Part shown: positions 41,101 to 47,425 of the stretch, piece by piece | Layout of the letters: the number at the start of each line of letters is the position of its first letter | How positions within the stretch are numbered: the first letter of the stretch is position 1 | From: a virus | Length of the DNA stretch: 52,330 bases | Direction: 5' to 3' (one strand) | Virus record (IMG/VR): IMGVR_UViG_3300026478_000318 | Location: 1-52,330 of that record | Made by a program: the position numbers and the translations under genes | Notes under the pieces: generated by a model | Told to the model about the DNA's origin: nothing | The model's input: only the letters and a program-made list of their open reading frames with translations | The model's database searches: none

Positions 41101-42415
41101 CAATTACTCTTTGTCTTGCTAAAGGTGTTAGTGTTTTTAATGCTTCTCCGAGTTCGAGAACAGTTCTCATAACATTTCCAGCATTCTTATTAACTAACGC
41201 TTCTAGATCTACACCTACGCTATTAAGCATTTGCTTTGCAGCCTTTGTAGGATTAATGAGAGAACCAAGCGCTGACTTTAATCCGTTTGCTGCCGATGCT
41301 GCATCTACTCCACCTTCCTGCATTGCTGCAAGGAAAACAGACATATCCTTAACATCTCCACCGAGACCTCTAATAATTGGTGCTACTCGTGGAATAGCAT
41401 CTGTTAAATCTTGTAGACTTACAACAGACTGGTTTTCAACTGCGTTAAGGAAGTTAATTGATTCAGAAAGTTGTTCTGTGTTTAACTGGAATGCAGTTTG
41501 TAAAGAAATGGTTGCTCTGAGTGCCTGCTGTTTTTCAACTTCACCAAGAACAGAAAGTCTAGTTGCAGCCCTTACAGTTTCAGTTAACTTTTCACCTTGG
41601 AAACCTGCTGCTGCAGCATCTGCTGCAATAGACATTGTATCTTGAATTGCTACACCATATTTTGTAAATTCATCAGCAAGACCACGAATAACTGTAAGAT
41701 TTGCCTCAGTTTCTGAAGGCATAGTAAACATATCGCCATAAACACGTTTAAATCTAATAACCTGTTGCTCTAGTTCCATGAATACCTTGGATGCTGTAGA
41801 TCCAAAGACAGATAGCGGTAACGTAAAACCAACCATCAACTGACGACCAGCCCACTGTGTGTTCTTACCAAAGTTAACTAGATTTGTGCTGCCCTGCTTT
41901 AATAATTGATTAAATAATTGTTGCTTTTGTGCAGCAATCATTGTCTTTGTTGCAAGATCGTCCATATTAAGTGCTAGAGGTGTTACCGCAATAGCCTTAA
42001 GGGCACCATTTGCATCACGGCCCATCTTAATATATTGTGTTTGTAGCCTTCTTGTTCTTTCTATTGCTACTTTTTCAATTGTTGCAAACTCTGTCTGGAA
42101 TACTCTTCCAAACATTTTAGATGATGCAACACCATACCTAAAGTATTCACGCATTGAGAACTTATTCTTCTCAAGGGAATTAGTAAAAGATTCAGCAGAG
42201 GTTCGGATTGTCTGCATACGGGCAGCAAATTGCCCTGTTGCATTTATCGAATCGACAAACCCCTGCTGTAGATTTCTTTGCGCTATTGCTGCAGAAGCGC
42301 TAGACTTCGCAATCGAACTGTGGAAATTGGATATCTGACGCTGTAAGTTTTTAAGTTCTGCTAACGCTGCAGACGTGTCGATATTAACGCTAATATTAGC
42401 ATTAACATCTGCCAT
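35165..42415 (-). CDS. Tape measure protein
   Basis: A 2416-residue protein, the longest in the window. It has a phage tail tape-measure core (MQEGGVDAASAANGLKSALG with surrounding helices), long coiled coils (about 1-170 and 1700-2150), several apolar helices (ATIVTVLGGVAPVVLMLVGLF; VGIVAAVAAGFMWLKK), a threonine-proline repeat, and two copies of a GG-x-P...GTDTVPAMLTPGE(F/S)V-type motif (about 680-705 and near 2360) typical of these proteins. At about 1.5 angstrom per residue the tail would be near 360 nm. GAGGTGG precedes the ATG. Confidence 0.93.
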   Translation of the reverse strand: MADVNANISVNIDTSAALAELKNLQRQISNFHSSIAKSSASAAIAQRNLQQGFVDSINATGQFAARMQTIRTSAESFTNSLEKNKFSMREYFRYGVASSKMFGRVFQTEFATIEKVAIERTRRLQTQYIKMGRDANGALKAIAVTPLALNMDDLATKTMIAAQKQQLFNQLLKQGSTNLVNFGKNTQWAGRQLMVGFTLPLSVFGSTASKVFMELEQQVIRFKRVYGDMFTMPSETEANLTVIRGLADEFTKYGVAIQDTMSIAADAAAAGFQGEKLTETVRAATRLSVLGEVEKQQALRATISLQTAFQLNTEQLSESINFLNAVENQSVVSLQDLTDAIPRVAPIIRGLGGDVKDMSVFLAAMQEGGVDAASAANGLKSALGSLINPTKAAKQMLNSVGVDLEALVNKNAGNVMRTVLELGEALKTLTPLARQRVIEQLFGKFQFARVGALFENIAKEGSQAQRTMELMQMSAQDLAAIATKELGAIEENTATKFKAAVESIRASLAPVGELFLRVVTPIIEVVTKLIDKFNSLSDNSKKVIATIVTVLGGVAPVVLMLVGLFANFAGNLMKFFGLIRNGYLKLTGQSKYLGEQTNYLTEEQMQAEAVASSLDQVHARLTQRFTSEAGALDALTRAYMKANAAAQSFAFNNPGMMLPPGPTRKYNKGVAIVPGSGNRDTVPTMLTPGESVIPKKQTQKYGGLISGIIADNIPGFATGVVSVGERALTGSGFQSKTTALQLQGLVDKVLASKLANAEDIIEQVLARLGQKMAEGLKVGIQDFKQQLELVATQGFGTKGGDALRAAGYTPTYRASSTGKSGTVRENLVTARGDIGAQEYDRAKAAADAAQRAILDFYKDSNLSAEEIAKKATEAGSVHRAHIVDITNVEKQFIEGWDEALWVAQSGVENQMSNLLSTQKDLKTGAVKQNKTQQLFLDLLNQANITEAEKVTIASKITKNIALTEDELHIQANILRQMLADTEMLKKASPNFAAQATATIAASDARAQLGMPAPAGVGSRSQIEVAQSLGTLRAQSTYVPMAKAEVDALVNAVKQEAQTQSPSRRTIPVGEDIANGLIVGMQSRENAVRDAATRLANETVTASGLIIPGSAAGSAPRPSTKTFLGMPTMPKKPTLFSKARDKYSALSDKMAGTRTSMQPMMNKLNGVSMALTSVGIAASMIPGPFGQIAQKAMPVIMGIQGLAMALPMLMTPMGAAVGIVAAVAAGFMWLKKKQAEYTRQLEESGKKEARARFGSLSAIQEYSKLIGDKATPAERSFNRVGSEKLISADKAKYQKFIDLYTAKNSVAGKEIQGASVGTVAKDVAQRAAIFGLGPKDIAANIKAAAEVAGVSEISLKARVQELLVGKDNVDITKEPLTIEARLKYLSGGTDDILTSIQSQIDGILGAAKTVTSYSNNRTTTTTAYVDTATVTKNRAFATDALSMAIEQQSQAVAILNAQYADGVITQKEYNAAYATQMGTFEKVKAEIDALVIALDKVDPSGKESQKVLEGLADNVLATLQKTNKKAAKVLKEIILNQLPKNIRSQVLISYAKGGLSPAEIIQLNNIMTELAAKKDITARYNFVANLTGISKTLDLMIKLSLIQEKLTAAQAAYNDAAARGVEARGLSRYAAAISKVRQEANKLQKEYDESTKVTPDKKGEDGKKDLGGDSSGKDPYSFLEGLLQQLKQFRKESINASGGLSEFLKVLKTDMTGFTGMDQMLRAAGATQGFIDIVNGLDSTQLKTFGSRLYSIGKDGKVVFGDLGNAIQRFTKEVELGKFNDQMQQVVTSADNQYKAYTKLRTAGLSASQALELVNDAGIAAAIAAEDVNSVDFKKFIDGAKKAQGSTLELAKALKAARFEAEQDSETQANKMDDFFAYQEATIKLEKYKQFVEKQGMSPAEFEQNRIKPKEREVEAAQDAVDAIQEEINKEQEYIDQYSRGIELITRQEDTINAEYDKRNEAIDNQINALDKVQELNRNIAENQKRQTTLASALSSGDIAAAAQIAQEMRASAAQQSIDSQKAALSEQKNRLELERKAKLASLQASVNILDAEGKTVTVLKTKDELQAMIIEKQDKIYTIENTTLKSAQDIVKTKQDELATLNTIITTYNDDLSAALVNIKTESGLTKDEWDLISAAVTATNDYFDTMIVDLDAIATGTLSIKTAWDAVTTAIKNASAALAAYNSSSGTSRITAKTPTPTPTPTPTPTPTPGPTSNPNLNINPGNIDETNVLVKSEVDKFLQAVRDHEKTDLTPSSIANNMASSLLADKEATAALGGVSGVMSSARYTGQAIAYAAQQAAAEAQAAALQRLKQAEAATKAERIESYYRSSGGFIPRGTDTVPAMLTPGEFVMSKYAVSSYGLEKMKAINAGNYNGDSLYNYNLTVNVKSDANPNEIANTVMTQLRQVESKRLRGAKI
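35786..35833 (-). repeat. Thr-Pro dipeptide coding repeat in the tape measure
   Basis: A six-base tandem repeat (ACTCCA-type on the minus strand) encoding about seven to eight Thr-Pro pairs. It separates the coiled-coil body from the C-terminal domain of the tape measure, and may vary in copy number. Confidence 0.8.
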
Positions 42416-42440
42416 TCATTTCCACCTCTTTTTTAGTTAA

Positions 42441-42767
42441 TTAGGCATTTAAATTAGCAAGGCCCAGTGGGTTGTCCTCGCCTAACTTAATTCCCGATGC
42501 AACGTCTACAATCTTGTAAACTGTTGGAAGATCAATATTGGTTTCCAATTTTTCTAAATCTCCCGCTAGATCAGGCTTGTATTGCTGCATAGCAATCTGT
42601 ACGCATTCCATAAGGACTGTCATTGACTTATCGTTGTCTTCTGCAACCTTCTGGATCTTTTCAAAGTTTTTCATAAATTTACGAAGCAGAGCAATATTAA
42701 GTGGCTTGAGTTGTATTTCTGTGCCATCCATCAAGGATACTGTTTGCTTTTCATTTGTTGTCGTCAT
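42441..42767 (-). CDS. Tail assembly chaperone, short form (G-like)
   Basis: A 108-residue protein. It is a clear paralogue of residues 1-110 of the gene at 42815: compare SLMDGTEIQLKPLNIALLRK with TLSGDIIEISPLKIKYMKLF, and DNDKSMTVLMECVQIAMQQY with DNDDSIDILIECAVIAMKQF. It stops where the long form enters its second domain. In most siphophages G and GT come from one gene by ribosomal frameshift; here the short form is a separate gene, with its own TGATATAAT promoter and GGAGG site, just before the tape measure that it should coat. Confidence 0.85.
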   Translation of the reverse strand: MTTTNEKQTVSLMDGTEIQLKPLNIALLRKFMKNFEKIQKVAEDNDKSMTVLMECVQIAMQQYKPDLAGDLEKLETNIDLPTVYKIVDVASGIKLGEDNPLGLANLNA

Positions 42768-42792
42768 TTATTCCTCCGTTATCGACTTCCTA

Positions 42793-42801
42793 ATTATATC
42801 A
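42793..42801 (-). promoter_or_regulatory. Extended -10 promoter between the two chaperones
   Basis: TGATATAAT (42801-42793) in the 47-base gap, 25 bases before the ATG at 42767, with GGAGG between. It would boost the short chaperone and the tape measure over the long chaperone. Confidence 0.55.
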
Positions 42802-42814
42802 CATTGGCTACTTT

Positions 42815-43498
42815 TTAATCTATTTTTTCGTAGTCAATTCCCATGCCGATTCCAAAACCAGCCTGTTGTGCATTAATGCCTTGCAATGCTAGTATATCAT
42901 TAGAGTCCTTAGCCTGCCCCTTACTAAATACCCTGGCCTTAAGATCTTCCCAGGCATTAGACTTGGTTGACTGTTTATCTAGATCCACACCCTGTAATGC
43001 AGCATTAAACTTTTTATTATCGTATTCTAGGTCTCTTTTTGTTGATAGCAATAAGATTAGTTCTGGCATAGATATTGACTCTTCAAGTTCTTCAAAGTTT
43101 TTCCAGATGCCCGTCATAAATACCTCAGCCTCAAGTTTTGGCAAATCCATGGTGTCCCAACTGGATCCGTCATCCTGTTTCTTTATTTTTGATTTCTGTT
43201 CCTGATTATCTTTAACCTTAACATCCGCACAGTACTCTAAAATTTTATATAGGCTTTGCATATCAAAATCTAATTCTAACTCTTCTTTAGTATTATATTT
43301 ATTTGGTCTAAACTGCTTCATGGCTATCACGGCACATTCAATTAAAATATCAATAGAGTCATCATTGTCTTTGGCATGTTTAATATCTTCAAATCTATCC
43401 ATGAATAACTTCATGTATTTTATTTTTAATGGGGATATTTCAATAATATCGCCTGATAAGGTTTCTATCGTTCCCACTTCATATACGTTACGTGCCAT
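42815..43498 (-). CDS. Tail assembly chaperone, long form (GT-like), leaderless start
   Basis: A 227-residue protein starting MARNVYEVGTIETLSG. Residues 1-95 match the short paralogue downstream; residues 96-227 are a charged T-like domain (LPKLEAEVFMTGIWKNFEEL, then PELILLLSTKRDLEYDNKKF, DIL and GINAQQ). The ATG at 43498 is six bases after TGCTATAAT, itself placed behind the terminator of the tail tube gene. There is no ribosome site, so a leaderless mRNA is likely. The in-frame codon at 43528 would lie in the terminator and is rejected. Chaperone of tape measure during tail assembly. Confidence 0.8.
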   Translation of the reverse strand: MARNVYEVGTIETLSGDIIEISPLKIKYMKLFMDRFEDIKHAKDNDDSIDILIECAVIAMKQFRPNKYNTKEELELDFDMQSLYKILEYCADVKVKDNQEQKSKIKKQDDGSSWDTMDLPKLEAEVFMTGIWKNFEELEESISMPELILLLSTKRDLEYDNKKFNAALQGVDLDKQSTKSNAWEDLKARVFSKGQAKDSNDILALQGINAQQAGFGIGMGIDYEKID

Positions 43499-43504
43499 GT
43501 AATC

Positions 43505-43513
43505 ATTATAGCA
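43505..43513 (-). promoter_or_regulatory. Extended -10 promoter behind a terminator, leaderless
   Basis: TGCTATAAT (43513-43505), six bases before the ATG at 43498 and five bases after the T-run of the tail-tube terminator. Stop and restart of transcription occur within about 45 bases. Confidence 0.65.
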
Positions 43514-43518
43514 AACAG

Positions 43519-43543
43519 AAAAACCCAACCATATACGGTTGGG
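43519..43543 (-). terminator. Rho-independent terminator after the tail tube gene
   Basis: CCCAACC (43543-43537), six-base loop, GGTTGGG (43530-43524), then five T (43523-43519) on the minus strand. A textbook intrinsic terminator, 26 bases after the tail tube stop. Confidence 0.9.
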
Positions 43544-43569
43544 CCTTCTGGTATAACAAATTAATGTTA

Positions 43570-44199
43570 TTACGGAGTTGGAGTTACAGTGCGATCAATA
43601 ATCTTACCGTATGATCCGCTATTGTCTTCTGGTAGCAAACGGAATGAAACTTCAAACATTGTTGCTTCATCACGCTTTGCAGACACAGTAACATTTTCAA
43701 TCGAGAGTGCACGATATGCGACATAGATACGTTCTAAGTTAGAACCTTCTTCGCAATCTCCAGTTCCAGGACCGACAGCAACAAGACCACGTTCTACTGG
43801 GCATTCGCCTAGAGAACCTGACTTCATGTTGAATACCTGACCTGCTGTAGTTGTCTTGTCACCTGTTAAATCTCCTGGACCACCTGCGACAGCGATCAAA
43901 AGATTTTCTAGAGTGGCTTCAGCAAATGTGGTATTTAGATTTACCTGCATACCTTGCTTATACAACTTAGCGACGTCAAGAATCTGGTCTACCTGAACTT
44001 CACCAAAATCTGGCTGGAAAACGAGTTCCAAACCATTCATGGTGTAACCAATATTGTCGAAGCCTGCTGTGTCTTCAAGTGTAGCCACATAAGCCTCTCC
44101 AGATACTGGTGCTGGGTTTCCACCAACTGCCAAAGGTCCGTCATAAACGAACACCTGGGCTGCACCCACGATAATATTATTACTATTACCTAGAGCCAT
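43570..44199 (-). CDS. Major tail tube protein (putative)
   Basis: A 209-residue protein starting MALGNSNNIIVGAAQVFVYD. Gly/Asp-rich beta protein with IGYTMNGLELVFQPDFGEVQ and MFEVSFRLLPEDNSGSYG at the end, a plan typical of actinophage major tail subunits. Its isolation between a promoter with leader (AGAGGTG site) and a strong terminator fits a protein made in many copies. The ATG at 44199 is chosen over a GTG at 44208 because of the ribosome site. CysTwo pairs may be structural. Confidence 0.75.
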   Translation of the reverse strand: MALGNSNNIIVGAAQVFVYDGPLAVGGNPAPVSGEAYVATLEDTAGFDNIGYTMNGLELVFQPDFGEVQVDQILDVAKLYKQGMQVNLNTTFAEATLENLLIAVAGGPGDLTGDKTTTAGQVFNMKSGSLGECPVERGLVAVGPGTGDCEEGSNLERIYVAYRALSIENVTVSAKRDEATMFEVSFRLLPEDNSGSYGKIIDRTVTPTP

Positions 44200-44250
44200 A
44201 TATATCACCTCTTTTTTCTATAGAAATAAAGGCGTGTTTCCTCATTGATA

Positions 44251-44259
44251 ATTATAACA
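44251..44259 (-). promoter_or_regulatory. Extended -10 promoter of the tail tube gene
   Basis: TGTTATAAT (44259-44251) in the gap before the tail tube gene. The same CTGTTATAAT string stands before the gene at 46855. Leader about 45 bases with AGAGGTG. Confidence 0.6.
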
Positions 44260-44264
44260 GCCTT

Positions 44265-44816
44265 TTATGAATTGATTGAGCCCACAACATCTTTGTGCTG
44301 ATGGTACTCAAAATCAATTATGATCTTATTCCCGCCAAAGGTGCGGGCTGTGCCAAAATCAATAATATCCCTAGTTTCTTCAAGTTGGTATATTCTAAAT
44401 TTATGAAAATAAAATTTGCAGGTTAATCCTTGTATTTCTCTACCTTTAGTCCAGGCATTGACTTCTGCAGCGCTTTCATCTTCACGGTCCATAAGCCTTA
44501 GCACTGCTTCCTGAATTTTAACCATTGTAATTACTGGATCTTCTCCTTGTGCATAAAAATAGTATAACGCCTGTTCTTGTTTTATATGTGGAAACGGAGA
44601 CCTTCTCATTCGGATTAGCCTATCCCAAGTGGCTGCTACCCCTTGAGTGCTATTATTAAAGTATTCAGTTAAATCAGCAATTGTTGAAGGTGTTGATGGG
44701 AAAAATGGAAAACTTGGAAGACCTGTCAGTTCTGGTACATTATATCTTAAATATTCATTGATCCAAAGCATTGGTGTATTAATGACTCCAGTCGGAATCC
44801 AAATTTCTCCAGCCAT
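44265..44816 (-). CDS. Tail completion/terminator-like protein (putative)
   Basis: A 183-residue protein at the position of the tail terminator gene in siphophages: after head-closure and neck genes, before the tail tube. It has a mixed fold with PHIKQEQALYYFYAQGEDP and QGLTCKFYFHKFRIYQLEETRDIIDFGTA, then a final strand (IIIDFEYHQH). TAATG overlap with the gene upstream. Family not recognised by motif; the call rests on order. Confidence 0.6.
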   Translation of the reverse strand: MAGEIWIPTGVINTPMLWINEYLRYNVPELTGLPSFPFFPSTPSTIADLTEYFNNSTQGVAATWDRLIRMRRSPFPHIKQEQALYYFYAQGEDPVITMVKIQEAVLRLMDREDESAAEVNAWTKGREIQGLTCKFYFHKFRIYQLEETRDIIDFGTARTFGGNKIIIDFEYHQHKDVVGSINS

Positions 44817-45490
44817 TACTTAACCGCCCTTATGTTTGCTACCCAACGGTATCCTGTTTCGACACCCTTGCTTCGTCCCATTTTAGCACCCGATTTAAGA
44901 TTCTTCTTATAGGCTACAGGATTTTCAAAATCTCGTAACATTCCACTCTTTCTTAAAAATGTTTGAGTAAAGTATCGACTAAAAAAGGAATCAAAAACCT
45001 TTTCAAATCCAGCCTGAGTTGCACCACCTGGATTCTCTACAACGACTGGATTCTTGGTAAAAACCTCTTCCCCATCTACCTCAAACTTTAATACATTAGA
45101 ATTTTTTGGCCTAATGACAACAGGCTGACCCTGTTCCATTACACTTGCTTTATTATAAAACGGTTCGCTGGATCCGTTTTTTATAGATGATGATTGTCTA
45201 AATGAAGACTTAAAAGAAAGCCCTATATTACTAACTGTATATTCTATGTCAAATAATCTTGCATCTGGGCTACCTACCTGATACCATTCATAGACATGGT
45301 GTAGTGTTTGTGGTCTTACTCTAGCATTTGAATCTATATATTGTTTTAGTAAATCTACAACATCTTTACCAAGGGCATTTAGAAAAATATTTTTTGCTTT
45401 TTGAGTTCCTTCTAAAAATCCCATAGAGTAATCGATGATATTATTCATCTCTTTTCTAAAAAGATTGCTATCTAGTTTTACCGCTATCAT
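44816..45490 (-). CDS. Neck protein, HK97 gp10-like (putative)
   Basis: A 224-residue protein with helical start (NIIDYSMGFLEGTQKAKNIF), a basic middle (SFKSSFRQSSSIKNGSS) and GYRWVANIRAVK at the end. The order head closure - gp10-like - tail terminator - tail tube is common in HK97-type phages, and this gene holds the gp10 place. The start overlaps the upstream stop (ATGA). Assigned by context more than motif. Confidence 0.6.
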   Translation of the reverse strand: MIAVKLDSNLFRKEMNNIIDYSMGFLEGTQKAKNIFLNALGKDVVDLLKQYIDSNARVRPQTLHHVYEWYQVGSPDARLFDIEYTVSNIGLSFKSSFRQSSSIKNGSSEPFYNKASVMEQGQPVVIRPKNSNVLKFEVDGEEVFTKNPVVVENPGGATQAGFEKVFDSFFSRYFTQTFLRKSGMLRDFENPVAYKKNLKSGAKMGRSKGVETGYRWVANIRAVK

Positions 45491-45933
45491 ATGTCACTTG
45501 CCTGGTTCTCTGACCTACGGATTATTAACTTATAATATTCAGTATTACCAAATGGTCCAGAGAACGGCTCATGAGTTGCTATTTCAAATATAGTTGATTT
45601 ACCAGCCCTTGGCCCCGTGGTCTCTGTATAAATCTCATTACAGTTTTTATCTTTAATGTTAGTAATAATGACGTTTGTGATTGAGTTTCTTGCATCTAAA
45701 CTTGAAATTCTAATATCACTCTTAACTCTTCCTATTAAGATTTTTTCTTGAGTAATATTAACGTTTGGAGTTACTTCTTCTTTAAATGCTGTCCCAGCAG
45801 GAGTAAAAGAGCATGCAATTGTTCTATCTAAAACCCAGGTCTTCTTAACATTGCCGTATGCGCCCTGCTCTACAATTGGATGATAAACATCTGCCAGCAT
45901 AGGAAAAGCGAAGTCTGGTTCCTCGCAAATCAT
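45487..45933 (-). CDS. Head closure/stopper-like protein (putative)
   Basis: A 148-residue beta-rich protein (LADVYHPIVEQGAYG; DRTIACSFTP; SIFEIATHEPFSGPFG; YYKLIIRRSENQ), the make-up of head-tail joining (gp16/SPP1-type or HK97 gp7-like) proteins. It follows the connector gene with TAATG overlap. Confidence is moderate as no diagnostic motif is known to me. Confidence 0.55.
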   Translation of the reverse strand: MICEEPDFAFPMLADVYHPIVEQGAYGNVKKTWVLDRTIACSFTPAGTAFKEEVTPNVNITQEKILIGRVKSDIRISSLDARNSITNVIITNIKDKNCNEIYTETTGPRAGKSTIFEIATHEPFSGPFGNTEYYKLIIRRSENQASDI

Positions 45934-46853
45934 TATAAAACTCCTGGTCTGGTTATTGTATTAACGTATCTTTCTAGAATCTTGTCAACAATAGCATTGC
46001 CAGTTCCAGAAAGGACTGACTTATCAAACTGTATCTTAAACTGATCTGTATTATATGCAGTTATATATCTCTTATAATAATCTAACTTCCCGCACTTAAT
46101 ATCTTCAATTAACATCTTGGTTGCTACGACAACATCAGTTGGAACAACCTTATATCCTACGTCCAAGACAATTGTAAAATCATATCCCTTTGGAAAATCT
46201 CCAACCCTGTATCCAACAAAACCAAGATCTCCAGAACCACCAACTATCTTAGTTGGATTATAGTCCATTCTATTTCTTTCATCTGATGCTGTTGCATTTT
46301 CTGTTCTGTATATTGCAGAATTGTCTAATAAAATATCATATGAATATGCATACGCTGAAGGATCATCAGCATCATATACTAAAACATTGTTCTCATAAAC
46401 CTTTAAAACTCTATTAGAAGCATGCCATAATGAGAAGTAATCAAGTCCTTGTCCCTGTCCATTGATAACAAGTTTATGATTGTAAAAACCATCTCCAACA
46501 ACTGTGTCAATCATTGCTCGTGCAATAATTTCTTGCATCTTATACTCTTCAATTTCAGAAGCAGTTGTTCCATATTCTGATGGATTAACATAAGGTCTGA
46601 TGATATTTAAATTGTCTTCAAGCAAAATATGTTCATGCTCTTCGTCATAAAATCTAATTAAAAAGTTTCTATCAAACTGAACTTTTGATAAAGGAATTTG
46701 ATATATTACTTTACCGTTAGCGTCAGAAGAAAGATTAAACTCTTCGTACGAGTGATCCACCAAATCCTCTACATATACCACATACTCATAATTTGGTATT
46801 GGTAATGACCATGTGGTTATTAAAGGATAAGGTGGAACTCTCAATACTTCCAT
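45933..46853 (-). CDS. Head-tail connector protein (gp6-like, putative)
   Basis: A 306-residue protein. The N-terminal half is beta-rich with Ig-like segments (YVVYVEDLVDHSYEEFNL). The C-terminal half includes VVATKMLIEDIKCGKLDYYK and ILERYVNT, which resemble the helical ring-forming part of adaptor proteins bound under the portal. The ATG at 46853 is preferred to a TTG at 46865 that sits right on the AGGGAG site. Fusion of an Ig-like domain to an adaptor is larger than usual (gp6 about 100). Confidence 0.6.
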   Translation of the reverse strand: MEVLRVPPYPLITTWSLPIPNYEYVVYVEDLVDHSYEEFNLSSDANGKVIYQIPLSKVQFDRNFLIRFYDEEHEHILLEDNLNIIRPYVNPSEYGTTASEIEEYKMQEIIARAMIDTVVGDGFYNHKLVINGQGQGLDYFSLWHASNRVLKVYENNVLVYDADDPSAYAYSYDILLDNSAIYRTENATASDERNRMDYNPTKIVGGSGDLGFVGYRVGDFPKGYDFTIVLDVGYKVVPTDVVVATKMLIEDIKCGKLDYYKRYITAYNTDQFKIQFDKSVLSGTGNAIVDKILERYVNTITRPGVL

Positions 46854-46854
46854 T

Positions 46855-47328
46855 TTATCGACCAAACTCCCTTGCTACCTCTTCTGGTGTAGCAATTCTG
46901 ATGTGGTCACGAGTAGCCCACTTGTCTGCCTCTTCTTGAGTGACAATGTTGTAGCCTCGATTTACTTTACCAACTCCACCCCAACTAACATTTTTAGTTG
47001 AATAGACTGCAACAGTTTTCTTAGCCTTATTAGACTTTACCGATGCCTTCTTTTCTGTCTTTGGTACTGATACTGCGCCAATAACTCCGTTAGCAACAGA
47101 CCCTAAAGCCTGTACTTCATCTAGAGATGACTTTGCAAGATCTGAAGTTGTGATAGCACTTGTTTCTTCTACAGGTGCTGAGATTGAAGCCTCAATATTA
47201 TTTTCTACCGCTACTTCTTCCACCTTAGTTTCTGGCATAGGAGCCTGAACTACTGGTGCCTCTTCCACAACTGATGGAGCGAGAAAGTCTTCTGCTGGCA
47301 TATCATTATTAAAATTATTTTCTTCCAT
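46855..47328 (-). CDS. Virion-associated protein with acidic N-terminus and conserved C-domain
   Basis: A 157-residue protein. Residues 1-100 are low-complexity, acidic, rich in Glu, Val, Pro and Ala (probably disordered). Residues 105-157 are compact: YSTKNVSWGGVGKVNRGYNI, then EEADKWATRDHIR. Short C-terminal modules of this type occur next to capsid genes in actinophages and may decorate the head. The ATG follows AGGAGG and a TGTTATAAT promoter after the capsid terminator. Confidence 0.65.
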   Translation of the reverse strand: MEENNFNNDMPAEDFLAPSVVEEAPVVQAPMPETKVEEVAVENNIEASISAPVEETSAITTSDLAKSSLDEVQALGSVANGVIGAVSVPKTEKKASVKSNKAKKTVAVYSTKNVSWGGVGKVNRGYNIVTQEEADKWATRDHIRIATPEEVAREFGR

Positions 47329-47350
47329 TATTTAACCTCCTATGTGCACT

Positions 47351-47359
47351 ATTATAACA
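47351..47359 (-). promoter_or_regulatory. Extended -10 promoter after the capsid terminator
   Basis: TGTTATAAT (47359-47351), 22 bases before the ATG at 47328, with AGGAGG in the leader. It restarts transcription for the neck and connector genes. Confidence 0.6.
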
Positions 47360-47374
47360 GAATACTAAAGGTAA

Positions 47375-47404
47375 GAGGGGGAGGAGATCAACCCCTGCCC
47401 CCTC
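47375..47404 (-). terminator. Terminator candidate after the major capsid gene
   Basis: GAGGGGG (47404-47398 read on the minus strand) pairs with CCCCCTC (47381-47375), with further AGG/CCT pairing inside. The following tract is only partly T-rich (TTACCTTTAG), so it may attenuate rather than stop transcription. It lies 22 bases after the capsid stop. Confidence 0.7.
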
Positions 47405-47425
47405 TCAAAAGGTACTGACTACAGA

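Noticed and set aside
44226-44267. Inverted repeat ATAAAGGC...GCCTTTTAT as a terminator
   Set aside because: The loop is long, no T-run follows, and it encloses the tail tube promoter. Likely chance.
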